Shown: in pieces, positions 9,599 to 19,021 of the stretch | Numbering within the stretch: position 1 is the first letter of the stretch | Layout of the letters: every line of letters begins with the position of its first letter | Origin: Bacillota bacterium | Lineage (GTDB): Bacteria; Bacillota; Clostridia; Christensenellales; UBA1242 | DNA length: 64,000 nt | Direction of reading: 5' to 3' | Assembly: GCA_009780065.1 (NCBI GenBank) | Contig: WRAS01000003.1 | Coordinates: forward strand, 27,107-91,106 | Notes under the pieces: model-generated | Databases searched by the model: none | The model's input: only the letters and a program-made list of their open reading frames with translations | Told to the model about the DNA's origin: nothing | Program-made: the position numbers and the translations under genes

Positions 9599-10090
9599 TC
9601 ACCCTTTATTTATTTGTGATTCAGGTTTCCCTTGTACCGCCAACCGTGTAAATTTCCCAGAAGCCCTGTCGGATTCATCATATACCCATTCAGGTGGTTC
9701 ATATCCGGCCTCGACAAGTTTAAATACCTCATCTAAATCTTGTGTAAGATCCCAACCCTCTCTACCCGTTTCCAACGTATACCTCATGACATCTTTTAAT
9801 ACTTCTGGCGGCAAGTCATTCCAATTTTTTAAATCATCCTTAACGTTTTTTATACCGTCTAGCTGATGATAGTTTACTTCTGGTGTTTTATCAAAATCTG
9901 ATGTACTGCCAGCCCCTTGCCAATAAGCCGCAGAAACAAGATCAGCCTTCGAATGTTTTTTTGCAATAAAGAACAATGCCAACAAAGCTACTTTACCTCT
10001 TGGTATTCCAAAACTTTTACCCTTTAATCTTGGGTCATCATTAATAACTTTTATGTATCTGTCTTGAATTTCTTGAACACTGTATCCCAT
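9599..10090 (-). CDS. Hypothetical protein
   Basis: 163 aa ORF directly after the stop of 10091-10747. Confidence 0.6.
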   Translation of the reverse strand: MGYSVQEIQDRYIKVINDDPRLKGKSFGIPRGKVALLALFFIAKKHSKADLVSAAYWQGAGSTSDFDKTPEVNYHQLDGIKNVKDDLKNWNDLPPEVLKDVMRYTLETGREGWDLTQDLDEVFKLVEAGYEPPEWVYDESDRASGKFTRLAVQGKPESQINKG

Positions 10091-10747
10091 TTACTGTACC
10101 ACCTCTTTGTCGTTGTTTTTATCAATATTTTTTATATTTTTGTATTCTCGTGCCATCATTCCATACAAAGCCTTTTGGGCACGCCGTAAATCATCTCTGC
10201 CCAATTCACCAAGGGTATTACGTGAAGAAAACTGATTACCATCTATCCATTTCTGCGCCCTGGCAAGTTCATCGTCCAACATTGTTACAATATTCCCGTC
10301 TTTGCCTATTTCAATTGTTTTACAAGGTACAGCCTCGCCCTCACCCGCTTTTTCCGTTGGAAAGCTTGAAAACCATCCTACCACGTAAGATGGATATCTC
10401 ATCCAGAACCTCGTCGCTGTCAAATTTGAAACATCTTCCCCATTTTGTACTCTCTGATTAATTAATTCCCAATTGAGATCATCACCCCGAAAATGACTAG
10501 CCCCGTAATCAATTTGGTCCGTCCGAGATATTTCCAAATCATCGCTAGTAGGCACTCTGCTTTGCATTAATGCGTTAATTACGGATTCGTTGTCAAACGT
10601 TGTGATTTGTTTTATAACATCTTCCCCGACACGCCCATCTCTTATGTCTTTTTGTAACTGGTGTAACATAACTTTTGTGCCAATGCTATGTACACCTAGT
10701 GCAATTTTATCGCCGATAAAGTACCCAAGTTTGGCAATTGAATTCAT
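10091..10747 (-). CDS. Hypothetical protein
   Basis: 218 aa ORF, RBS GGAGGG. Confidence 0.6.
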   Translation of the reverse strand: MNSIAKLGYFIGDKIALGVHSIGTKVMLHQLQKDIRDGRVGEDVIKQITTFDNESVINALMQSRVPTSDDLEISRTDQIDYGASHFRGDDLNWELINQRVQNGEDVSNLTATRFWMRYPSYVVGWFSSFPTEKAGEGEAVPCKTIEIGKDGNIVTMLDDELARAQKWIDGNQFSSRNTLGELGRDDLRRAQKALYGMMAREYKNIKNIDKNNDKEVVQ

Positions 10748-10794
10748 ATAGCCCTCCGACTGTTAAATTCCCCAATGTATATAATTTTTAATTT

Positions 10795-10813
10795 TGGAGG
10801 CACCGCCCGGAAT
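10795..10813 (-). repeat. Partial copy of tRNA-Cys 3' end (19 nt)
   Basis: TGGAGGCACCGCCCGGAAT identical to 10897-10915. Confidence 0.85.
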
Positions 10814-10896
10814 ATCCGCGCGATGCGCGTTTGACACTAAGGTAAGATATACTTGTCCGCAATGCGGACGGGTCATCAAACCGTGGAAGCGTGTCT

Positions 10897-10970
10897 TGGA
10901 GGCACCGCCCGGAATCGAACCGGGGATAGAGGTTTTGCAGACCTCGGCCTTACCGCTTGGCGACGGTGCC
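10897..10970 (-). tRNA. tRNA-Cys (GCA)
   Basis: GGCACCG...CGGTGCC acceptor stem, GCA anticodon. Confidence 0.95.
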
Positions 10971-11026
10971 GGAATGTATATGACGGTCGCGTCGCATTGG
11001 ATAATAATCCTAATGCGGCACGGATG

Positions 11027-11046
11027 TACCGCTTGGCGACGGTGCC
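11027..11046 (-). repeat. Partial copy of tRNA-Cys 5' end (20 nt)
   Basis: TACCGCTTGGCGACGGTGCC identical to 10951-10970. Confidence 0.85.
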
Positions 11047-11092
11047 ATATATGATATTATACGTCTTTGCGGGTTAAAAGTCAACTTGGATA

Positions 11093-13048
11093 TTACCAAC
11101 CACGTTTTTTACCAATAATGACCACAGAGGCAATAGCACCACCTGCGACCACGATAATAATAATTGTTACCATAATTTGCACCCAATTTGATTCGTCGCC
11201 ATTATAACCGTTCGGTTTGTATTCAGGTGGATATGGGGTGAAATTCTCGTCCACAATCCATACCGCATGAATGGTAAGGTTTTCACCAACCACAAGTGGA
11301 AAATCTATCCTTACACCCTGCGCGCTTTCCCAGTGACTAAGAGTATATCCGTCTCGATTAATTACATGTGCTGTGACCGTTTCACCAATAAGAATCGTTG
11401 ATGTATGTACCCTTACGTCTTGTGAATAGAATTGGATCGTAAATGTCGCATAACCAACCCAGCCTGCAGTTAAAGTTATTGTGTCACCAGCGTTTGCAAT
11501 TACAAAGTAGTTATCTGCAACGCGTCCACCATTTTCATCAAATATTTGTACACCATTATGATAAAACCCTGTAAAGTTAAATCCAGGCCGCACCAAAGCA
11601 TGCACAACATTCAACGGCAAAGATTCACCGGTGGAATATGTAATTTGGTTGGGAACGCTTCCCGTAACACTTGCGTGACCGGATTCAAAAGCAACAATCC
11701 CCGCATTCGCCGTCCACATTGTGTTGAATGTGATGCTCCCAGTTATTTCCATATTTATCCAGTCATCAACACGCACACCAGGAATCAATTCGTTCTCCCA
11801 ACCATAGAACGTAAACCCCGTTCGTGTAGGTGGTGTAGGCAATAAAACACGCCCATGTATATGTTGAATATTTTGGACGGAAACTGTCTGGTTATTCCAA
11901 ACAAAAGACACAGTGTGGCGCGGAAACGTGGGCGAGTCACTTGTAACCCAGGTACTTGCAATATTTATGTAATCCACCGGTAACTGATTACGGCGCGCGT
12001 TAAGTTGTTCCAGCAAACTGCCCTCTCCTGTTCCGACACTCCAAATAATATCTCTCACCAAATTAGCAGTACCATATGAAACAAAATCAAAATCCCATGT
12101 TACCAATGACGGAAAAATTGCAGCCCCCTCGAGACCAAAGACACTGGTAACGATTATATCTCCGCGTGCAAAAGTACAATTTCCAATAATTTGATATGCG
12201 CCTGTGTTCGTACCAAGATTAAACACATTATCCAAAACAACTATGGTTTCGTTAATTGACATCTCGCCTATTATATTTGCATGGAAGTTGCTATTGATAA
12301 ATTGAGTTTGTATATTCCCTTTATTATAACTGTTAATTATTTTAACGCCAATTTGATTGTTTTGACCAATTATGGTGGCAACCAGCCCGCCGATGGTTTG
12401 TACGCTACCCGCAACAACATTTCCATAGTTTGCAACGTTTATAAGGGTTGTGTTTGTTGCGATTCCAATAATACCTCCAACATGTACATTCATGGGGGAA
12501 ATCATGATTTGATTTGCGCGATTGGTTACATTCACAAAAGTAGAGTTTACCGCACGACCCGCCACCGAGGCACGAAATTGCTGCAACCCTGCAATATCTG
12601 TTGTCCAAGTTGTTATGTTTCCTTCGACTATTAAATTAGATATATTTGCGTCAACAACACTTCCAAAAACACCGAACAGTGCCGCGCCTTCGACAATTGC
12701 ATTCAAAGTTGAAGGCAGTGTTATCGTAAAGCCATTGCCATTAAATGTTCCACTGAATGGCAGGTTCTGTGTACCGATTGCTGTCCATGGACTTGTAGAC
12801 AAATCTATGTGGGTCATAAGGCGAAAATATTGTGTGGCAAAGTTATCACCATGTATATTTACCCGTTGTGCCAGGTGTTCTAATTCCACCCTGTCATAAA
12901 TGCGAAAGGGGTCGCCGCTTGTCCCCTGTCCCGCCCATGCATTGCTCCCAGCAGAAGCCACGGTGTTTACACCAATGTTCAAAAATAAAATCCCCGTGAC
13001 GGCAAATGTCGTCAGAGTGCAAAAAAATAATACTTTCTTTAGTTTCAT
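11093..13048 (-). CDS. Cell-surface protein with GLUG-like repeats, InlB-like repeats and C-terminal TM anchor
   Basis: Signal peptide; WAGQGTSGDPFRIYDRVELEHLAQRVN; HTVSFVWNNQTVSVQ...PPTRTGFTFYGWE repeats; C-terminal hydrophobic helix plus KKRGW. Confidence 0.8.
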   Translation of the reverse strand: MKLKKVLFFCTLTTFAVTGILFLNIGVNTVASAGSNAWAGQGTSGDPFRIYDRVELEHLAQRVNIHGDNFATQYFRLMTHIDLSTSPWTAIGTQNLPFSGTFNGNGFTITLPSTLNAIVEGAALFGVFGSVVDANISNLIVEGNITTWTTDIAGLQQFRASVAGRAVNSTFVNVTNRANQIMISPMNVHVGGIIGIATNTTLINVANYGNVVAGSVQTIGGLVATIIGQNNQIGVKIINSYNKGNIQTQFINSNFHANIIGEMSINETIVVLDNVFNLGTNTGAYQIIGNCTFARGDIIVTSVFGLEGAAIFPSLVTWDFDFVSYGTANLVRDIIWSVGTGEGSLLEQLNARRNQLPVDYINIASTWVTSDSPTFPRHTVSFVWNNQTVSVQNIQHIHGRVLLPTPPTRTGFTFYGWENELIPGVRVDDWINMEITGSITFNTMWTANAGIVAFESGHASVTGSVPNQITYSTGESLPLNVVHALVRPGFNFTGFYHNGVQIFDENGGRVADNYFVIANAGDTITLTAGWVGYATFTIQFYSQDVRVHTSTILIGETVTAHVINRDGYTLSHWESAQGVRIDFPLVVGENLTIHAVWIVDENFTPYPPEYKPNGYNGDESNWVQIMVTIIIIVVAGGAIASVVIIGKKRGW

Positions 13049-13093
13049 GATATTTACTGAAGCATAAACATAATCCTAATTGATGTCAAATAC

Positions 13094-13115
13094 AAAACCC
13101 CCTAGTGGGGGTTTT
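13094..13115 (-). terminator. Intrinsic terminator
   Basis: AAAACCCCC-acta-GGGGGTTTT. Confidence 0.75.
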
Positions 13116-13135
13116 AATAACTCTGGATGATTTAA

Positions 13136-13744
13136 TTACTTGTCACCAAAATCGATAAATTCATTTGGATCGATTCGTGTACCATCTTGCAGAACTTCAA
13201 CACGGACGTGTGGTGTGGTTGTGAATTCAACCGTGCTTGTGGTACCGACTGTTCCAATCTTTTGACCCTTTTCCACACGGTCGCCTGGATTCACAGCCGT
13301 ATCACGGGCAAGTGACTTGAATACTGTGGACAATCCATTTTCGTGATCAACAATAACGGTGGTTCCATAAATTGTGTTACGCACGCTTTGCACACGACCA
13401 GCGAATGTAGAGACTACTCTAGTACCTTCAACTGCGCCAATTGCAATTGCCCTGTGACTGCGCCATTGTCTTAGGGTCGCGTTGTACTGCAAATCAACAT
13501 CACAGAACCCTTTTAACATGGTAAAGTCTCCATCAATCGGCAATCCAAATACAATTGGATCCGGTCCACCTACTGGTGGGTCGTCCTCCTCCTCTGGTGG
13601 GCGCGGCTGAGCCAAACTGAGCGCCGTAAAAGTAATTGCCACCGTCAGCATTAGTATAATCAGCAAGGCCGATATCCCTACCGCCCTTGACCTTAGTTTT
13701 TCTTGTCGTGATGCCACCCGTACTTTGTTTGTGGTTGTTGTCAT
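13136..13744 (-). CDS. SpoIIQ-like LytM/M23-family membrane protein
   Basis: N-terminal TM; IVDHENGLSTVFKSLARDTAVNPGDRVEKGQKIGTVG...VRVEVLQDGTRIDPNEFID resembles SpoIIQ; AAGGAGG RBS. Confidence 0.7.
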   Translation of the reverse strand: MTTTTNKVRVASRQEKLRSRAVGISALLIILMLTVAITFTALSLAQPRPPEEEDDPPVGGPDPIVFGLPIDGDFTMLKGFCDVDLQYNATLRQWRSHRAIAIGAVEGTRVVSTFAGRVQSVRNTIYGTTVIVDHENGLSTVFKSLARDTAVNPGDRVEKGQKIGTVGTTSTVEFTTTPHVRVEVLQDGTRIDPNEFIDFGDK

Positions 13745-13798
13745 TTAAGAATTACCTCCTTAGAAGGAATTTTTGACAACAATATTATTATATATACA

Positions 13799-14473
13799 TT
13801 ATTTAATGGTGTTTTCGTCTTCCGCTTCGTCTTGCATAATTTGTTCAATTACATTATCAATTATTTGGTCAATTTTACATTCTCCTGTAATTGCTTGTTT
13901 GTTTTCCACAATCGCCCAATTCTCCACAAAATTAATTGCAAATACAATTATCAAGGCGACGATTATCAACTGCACCTGGAACAGTGCGACAAAACCCATC
14001 ATAAAGAACGTCACCACCAAGCATGCGGCACTGATAGCCAGTAATACAAAATGCGGAATTGTATAGCCGTGCTTTTTCTGTTTAACGATTAACATCGTAC
14101 CCAATAAAATTGTACCAAGTACACCAAAGGTTGCGGCGGTCATCATGTGGACAAATCCCTCCCATGGCGATGTTCCGTTTATCAATGCCTGAGCAATCAT
14201 TCCGGCGGATGCAATCATCAACGTCCAATCAAATAGCCTGCTTCTGATTCCCAACTTCTCGGCAAATAACTTGAAATTAAGATATACCGCAAATGCCGTG
14301 GTTATACCCCATAAAATGAACCATGTTGGGTTCGCGCGGCCTATGGAACTCATTGTAATGGTTGTGGGGTTGTAACTGATGAACTGTACCACTGTTAGAA
14401 TCAATGATAAAAATATAAGCCCAATAAGACACATACTTTTAATTCTTTCATTTTTTGCAATTGCTTTTAACAC
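13799..14473 (-). CDS. Multi-pass membrane protein, unknown function
   Basis: Several hydrophobic helices; GTG start after AAGGGGAG preferred over the track's 14512 start. Confidence 0.6.
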   Translation of the reverse strand: MLKAIAKNERIKSMCLIGLIFLSLILTVVQFISYNPTTITMSSIGRANPTWFILWGITTAFAVYLNFKLFAEKLGIRSRLFDWTLMIASAGMIAQALINGTSPWEGFVHMMTAATFGVLGTILLGTMLIVKQKKHGYTIPHFVLLAISAACLVVTFFMMGFVALFQVQLIIVALIIVFAINFVENWAIVENKQAITGECKIDQIIDNVIEQIMQDEAEDENTIK

Positions 14474-14557
14474 AGCACACTCCCCTTTTGTTAATATGGT
14501 TATATTTAACACAAAAAATTATGGATTGCAACATTTTGACCATACCCCTCTTCAATA

Positions 14558-14586
14558 TTGATTTAATAATTGCTTTGTAGTAAAAT
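14558..14586 (+). promoter_or_regulatory. SigA-type promoter, leaderless layout
   Basis: TTGATT-17-TAAAAT, 5 nt before ATG 14592. Confidence 0.45.
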
Positions 14587-14591
14587 AACTC

Positions 14592-15047
14592 ATGGATAAA
14601 AAGAAAAATTTTTCAGGCCGCCAGATAAGTTCTGTTGTAAACAAATATCACAAACCATCTGTCTCAAAACACGATGACCTTTTAAAAAATCCATTATCAA
14701 ACACCGATGCATTGATGCGTAGTTTCAATGGATGGCAATTTTTATTTACCCAAAGGGGTTACAGCGAACAAACAATCTTGGACCAAGAGGCTCTTGAAAT
14801 TGCCATCCGCGAAATTATCGAGGACGACTCGGACCGCGAAATACAAATTTCTGGAACTGCGAGATTCTTCTTTGAAAAAGCAAAAATATTATTCGAATAT
14901 TGCAAAGAAAATAACAAGATGGCAGCAGCATTCACAAACCCAAATCTTAGAAAAGCATACAAAGCATATACATTACTTGCAAAACAACACAAAGATTTAC
15001 TTAAAAGACCCCACCGCCATTCATCCTGGGACAGGACAATCAGATAA
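14592..15047 (+). CDS. Hypothetical protein
   Basis: 151 aa ORF. Confidence 0.55.
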   Translation: MDKKKNFSGRQISSVVNKYHKPSVSKHDDLLKNPLSNTDALMRSFNGWQFLFTQRGYSEQTILDQEALEIAIREIIEDDSDREIQISGTARFFFEKAKILFEYCKENNKMAAAFTNPNLRKAYKAYTLLAKQHKDLLKRPHRHSSWDRTIR

Positions 15048-15053
15048 TTTTTT

Positions 15054-15938
15054 TCAACCAAATTCGAATGCGGCATTGTCACTGGTAATATCAAATATGA
15101 TTTTTTCATTTTTGCCTTTACCCATTGTGAATTTATAATGCACGTTTATTATTATACTTTCTTTAATCTTTCTGCTCATTTTCCCGCGTATTGGTGCAAA
15201 TAATTCGTTCATGTTTTCATCCGGGTTTTGTGCGGTTATTTCCAATAACATTCTACGCCTGCCCCACCCTTGCCGGACCACCAACTTGTCTTTGGCAAAA
15301 GCCCGTACCCGCGCACCACGATAGGTCGCAAGACGATACTCGCGTCCATCAATATGTATAATACAAATCTTGCCCCGAAATCGTATGCCCATGTATGGAA
15401 TCCGCGCACACATTGCCACGACGGAAATGTTTGGATGTTCCGTAAACGAATTACATTGCGTCCAAAGATATTTACTTGGAAAAGACTTCCCGCTGTCGCC
15501 CTCTATATATCCATCTGCCTCATTATAAATATGTTCGTGTTCATCAATTTGGAATATGCCTGTAATCCTGTGATTCATACTGACAACCCTGTGGCGGCAT
15601 TCCATAAATGGCAGAAACCTAAACGGCCCCATCGCATCGTATTTTATTTTGGAAAAGGTGCTGAATTTTAAATCACACTTTATTTTTACATTCCCATCGT
15701 CCAAATTCAATTTCATGCCATCACAATCAACTTTGTTATTCCCGATACTAACGCAGAAACTTTTACGATTTACTGTAAAGTCCCCATATCCAAATCCAAA
15801 CCAAAATGCTTTGTCTTTTGTTATTATCTGTATAAACGAAGATCTTTCCCGCTTATTTGCGTTCTTGCCAAATATCACCGCCACGACAAAATCATTGTCC
15901 ACACATTTTACATAATAACCGTCAAAGCCTTTCTTCAT
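15054..15938 (-). CDS. Tocopherol cyclase-like family protein
   Basis: GPFRFLPFMECRHRVVSMNHRITG...EADGYIEGDSGKSFPSKYLWTQCNSF. Confidence 0.7.
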   Translation of the reverse strand: MKKGFDGYYVKCVDNDFVVAVIFGKNANKRERSSFIQIITKDKAFWFGFGYGDFTVNRKSFCVSIGNNKVDCDGMKLNLDDGNVKIKCDLKFSTFSKIKYDAMGPFRFLPFMECRHRVVSMNHRITGIFQIDEHEHIYNEADGYIEGDSGKSFPSKYLWTQCNSFTEHPNISVVAMCARIPYMGIRFRGKICIIHIDGREYRLATYRGARVRAFAKDKLVVRQGWGRRRMLLEITAQNPDENMNELFAPIRGKMSRKIKESIIINVHYKFTMGKGKNEKIIFDITSDNAAFEFG

Positions 15939-15979
15939 TAAGAATTAATATTCACAATGTATTAGAAGAATACTATTTC

Positions 15980-16642
15980 TTAATCTTGTTTTACCATTTC
16001 TTCAACTTCTTCAGCTTTTCGTGCGAGAATTTTCTCATTTTCACTTCTGACTTTAAAAACGGTTTTGATGTCTTGGCTTGCACCTTTCAAGAGAACATTT
16101 ATTAACACTTCCTCAACGATAACAATTACTAGCGTAACAATAACAAATATTAACCAGCCAGTGAACCAAGCAGCAGGTCCGGCAAAAAAATATAATATTG
16201 GGGTAAGGAATAACAAGAATCCAAGCAACTTCATTGCGTATGTGTGCAACAACAACGAATTCTCTTTATGTTTAAGTTGAGCAAACACACCACTGGCGAT
16301 CTTGAACCCAAGACCAGCAAGAAACACGGGGTAAACCCATCCACCAACACTCATAATTGGAATAAAAATTACAAATGAAACTATGACCATAGCCATGTCG
16401 GCAATACCATCCAATGTTGCACCAACATCGCTTTGCCCGCCCTTGATACTGCGTGCAATTGTTCCGTCTATAATGTCTGTGAAACCACCAAGAGCAAATA
16501 TTATTATCGTTACGATTGCCAAAGTACTACTTGATGAAAAAGGATGATCACCAAACAAAATGACAAGAAATAACGGAATCAACGCTACTGCTGTCACTAT
16601 TCGATAGACGCCCAAGATATTGGGAATATGTCTAAGTTTCAT
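15980..16642 (-). CDS. CDP-alcohol phosphatidyltransferase family protein
   Basis: CAP motif DIIDGTIARSIKGGQSDVGATLDGIAD; start MKLRHIPNILGVYR with GGGGG. Confidence 0.85.
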   Translation of the reverse strand: MKLRHIPNILGVYRIVTAVALIPLFLVILFGDHPFSSSSTLAIVTIIIFALGGFTDIIDGTIARSIKGGQSDVGATLDGIADMAMVIVSFVIFIPIMSVGGWVYPVFLAGLGFKIASGVFAQLKHKENSLLLHTYAMKLLGFLLFLTPILYFFAGPAAWFTGWLIFVIVTLVIVIVEEVLINVLLKGASQDIKTVFKVRSENEKILARKAEEVEEMVKQD

Positions 16643-16724
16643 GATTGCCCCCTGTTTTTCACATAGTAAAGAATCCCAACAAAAACGATCTAAGCCGAAC
16701 CAAGAGTTCATTTTAGACCGCTGA

Positions 16725-16813
16725 TGGCGGAGAGCGAGGGATTCGAACCCCCGTGAGCTTTCACTCCAACGGTTTTCAAGACCGCCCCGTTATGACCACT
16801 TCGGTAGCTCTCC
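16725..16813 (-). tRNA. tRNA-Ser (TGA)
   Basis: Long variable arm, anticodon loop CTTGAAA, encoded CCA. Confidence 0.95.
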
Positions 16814-16914
16814 AATATTTTGATACAACAATATTATACACCAGCAAAAAAAAATATTCAAGAGAAAAATGGTTATAGACATGGTTGGCTTTTGAATGAT
16901 ATAATGCTTTGCAT

Positions 16915-17002
16915 GGAAGGGTGTCGGAGAGGTCGAACGAGCTCGCTTGGAAAGCGAGTATAGTGCAAACTATCGCAGGTTCAAATCCTGTCCCTTCCGC
17001 CA
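16915..17002 (+). tRNA. tRNA-Ser (GGA)
   Basis: Long variable arm, anticodon loop TTGGAAA, encoded CCA. Confidence 0.95.
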
Positions 17003-17073
17003 AGTGCGGCCTAATTTGAACTCTTGGTTTTGATTGGATCGCTTTTTAAAAAGCCTATGTGATATAATGAATC

Positions 17074-17961
17074 ATGGCTACAATGCGATTTAATCAAGGT
17101 GTATATGATAATCTTTTGGACTTATTACCAAAGAGACCTATTCCCCAGCATGAACGTAAAGAAAAGTATTCTTTGGGGTTTGGATTAAAAATGAACGGGT
17201 CTGTTCATTTGCTTAAAACAATTAATCTCGATGATGCTAACGCCACACATAGTGGACTTAATGTAGATGGTGCGAACCTTGTTAGATTAATTCAAGCGGA
17301 ATTGGAAAAAGCAACAAATGGCACTTATCGGCAAAGGTTGGGTGTAGATAGTTTCGATACGATAGTATTGACCCATTCACACCCGTTTGATGAAAATTCC
17401 CCAAACAGAGATTTCCATAAACAATTTTCTCATACTGATAATGAGTTTTCCATAAACAACATGTTCGATACTCTAAAAGAAAATGGACTTGATTATTGCG
17501 ATATGATTGTAAATTGGGAGGGCGAAAGTTTCGCTAGAAAATGGAAAGAGAATGAACAAACAGGGTTAGTAATTCCTGAACAAATGGATGTTGACCTTTC
17601 AAGAAATGTTGTCTACGAACCAAGAACGGGTTTGAATGTTGCAAAAATGTCCCGAGAACAAAAAATTGATTTATTTTCAGATAGTGATTTTGCGGAACTT
17701 ACACCGCAAGAAATAGAGCAACTAATTGATGAGATGGAAAGTCACGGTAATGAGAACGAAACACAAAGTATTGACCAACTCATGGAAACATTAAGCGCTG
17801 ATGAATTAGTAATAGTTGAAAAAGAATTACAGAAAAACCCTAGCATCACTTTGGATATGTTAATTGCTGAACTTATGAAGCCAACAAGATTTATTGACAA
17901 AATAAAGCATGGGCTAGAGAATGTAAGCAAAAAGTTCTCTGGTCGTGAAGTTACAAACTAA
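17074..17961 (+). CDS. Hypothetical protein, possible JAB/JAMM-like N-terminal domain
   Basis: FDTIVLTHSHPFDENSPNRDFHKQFSHTD resembles an HxHP...S..D motif; TATAAT 5 nt before ATG. Confidence 0.5.
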   Translation: MATMRFNQGVYDNLLDLLPKRPIPQHERKEKYSLGFGLKMNGSVHLLKTINLDDANATHSGLNVDGANLVRLIQAELEKATNGTYRQRLGVDSFDTIVLTHSHPFDENSPNRDFHKQFSHTDNEFSINNMFDTLKENGLDYCDMIVNWEGESFARKWKENEQTGLVIPEQMDVDLSRNVVYEPRTGLNVAKMSREQKIDLFSDSDFAELTPQEIEQLIDEMESHGNENETQSIDQLMETLSADELVIVEKELQKNPSITLDMLIAELMKPTRFIDKIKHGLENVSKKFSGREVTN

Positions 17962-18227
17962 TGTTATACACGAAATACAACAATACCAAAAACCCCTTGT
18001 ACATTAACGCATAAAGTTCTATTATCAAGTGGATTGTCTGTATTCGATTTAGAATACCTGCTCTCCTCCATAGAACGTCTCCCATTTGTAAGCATATATT
18101 GCGCTTGCGGTGGGAGATTTTTATTGCGGTATGCTTACTTTATTGTTACGAACCCTTTTTCCCGCCTGAGAATATTGCTATTTGTCGGTAATCATGCTAA
18201 GATATTTCTATCATGAGGAGGTGAACA

Positions 18228-18530
18228 ATGTCACAATTTGTTATTAGAGTGCCAAAGTTAAAAGTACCTAGTGCAATGCATTTTGACAAACGCCATGTTT
18301 ATGGTAAAAGGCCACTTCTTAGTGTCGCGGGTGAAGGTATACAAAACTTTTTTAAGAAAGAAAAACCCGAACCTGTTGACATTGCAGAAGATTGGGAAGT
18401 TGACAGACCGCTACGGTTTGACCTTAAAAAAGGATTGGCCTATCCACACGCAAATGGAAGGTATGAGTATGTCGAAACTAGGCAAAGTCATCCAGCCGAC
18501 GCGGAATCATTTATCGGAGACGGTCGTTAG
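18228..18530 (+). CDS. Small hypothetical protein
   Basis: 100 aa; GAGGAGGT RBS. Confidence 0.6.
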   Translation: MSQFVIRVPKLKVPSAMHFDKRHVYGKRPLLSVAGEGIQNFFKKEKPEPVDIAEDWEVDRPLRFDLKKGLAYPHANGRYEYVETRQSHPADAESFIGDGR

Positions 18531-18728
18531 TTCGGCTTTGTCTGATACCTTACTACTGGACTCGGCAGGAGTTGCTAAAACCCCCGAGTTCACAAGATTG
18601 TAATTCGTGAACCACTACTGAACCGATTACCCACCCATTGAACCGTTTTCCCGCAGGTTTATGCTTACTTTTATGTTACGATAGACAACTGCGGTCTAAA
18701 ACGAACTATAACTTTGGAGGTCTATCAA

Positions 18729-18839
18729 ATGGACAAGAAGAAAACATCAGTTGCTTTTACCAAAAGAATAAGTCCTATGGATTTCGAAAGAATTAGGCGA
18801 ACTCCAAGTACTACAGAGAAGAAGCGAAGTCGCTACTAA
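18729..18839 (+). CDS. Possible 36-aa basic peptide
   Basis: TTTGGAGGT RBS; MDKKKTSVAFTKRISPMDFERIRRTPSTTEKKRSRY*. Confidence 0.45.
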   Translation: MDKKKTSVAFTKRISPMDFERIRRTPSTTEKKRSRY

Positions 18840-19021
18840 GCCGATTTGCCTACTCTCTTAAATCAAGACAAAAGCAAATCGAAAAAACTTGATGCTCTCT
18901 ATTTTAGAGACCTCCCATTCCTATAATGATGTTCTAACTCTGGACAAATTTTTGCTGCGAAAAGAAATCCTTGCCATAGCAAATGGTATGATACAATTCC
19001 ATTAAAGGAGTAAGCGCGTCT

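Noticed and set aside
10794-11077. Plus-strand ORFs 10794-11054 and 10853-11077
   Set aside because: Translations of antisense tRNA-Cys and its partial copies.
16776-17003. Minus-strand ORF MAEGTGFEPAIVCT...
   Set aside because: Antisense of tRNA-Ser(GGA).
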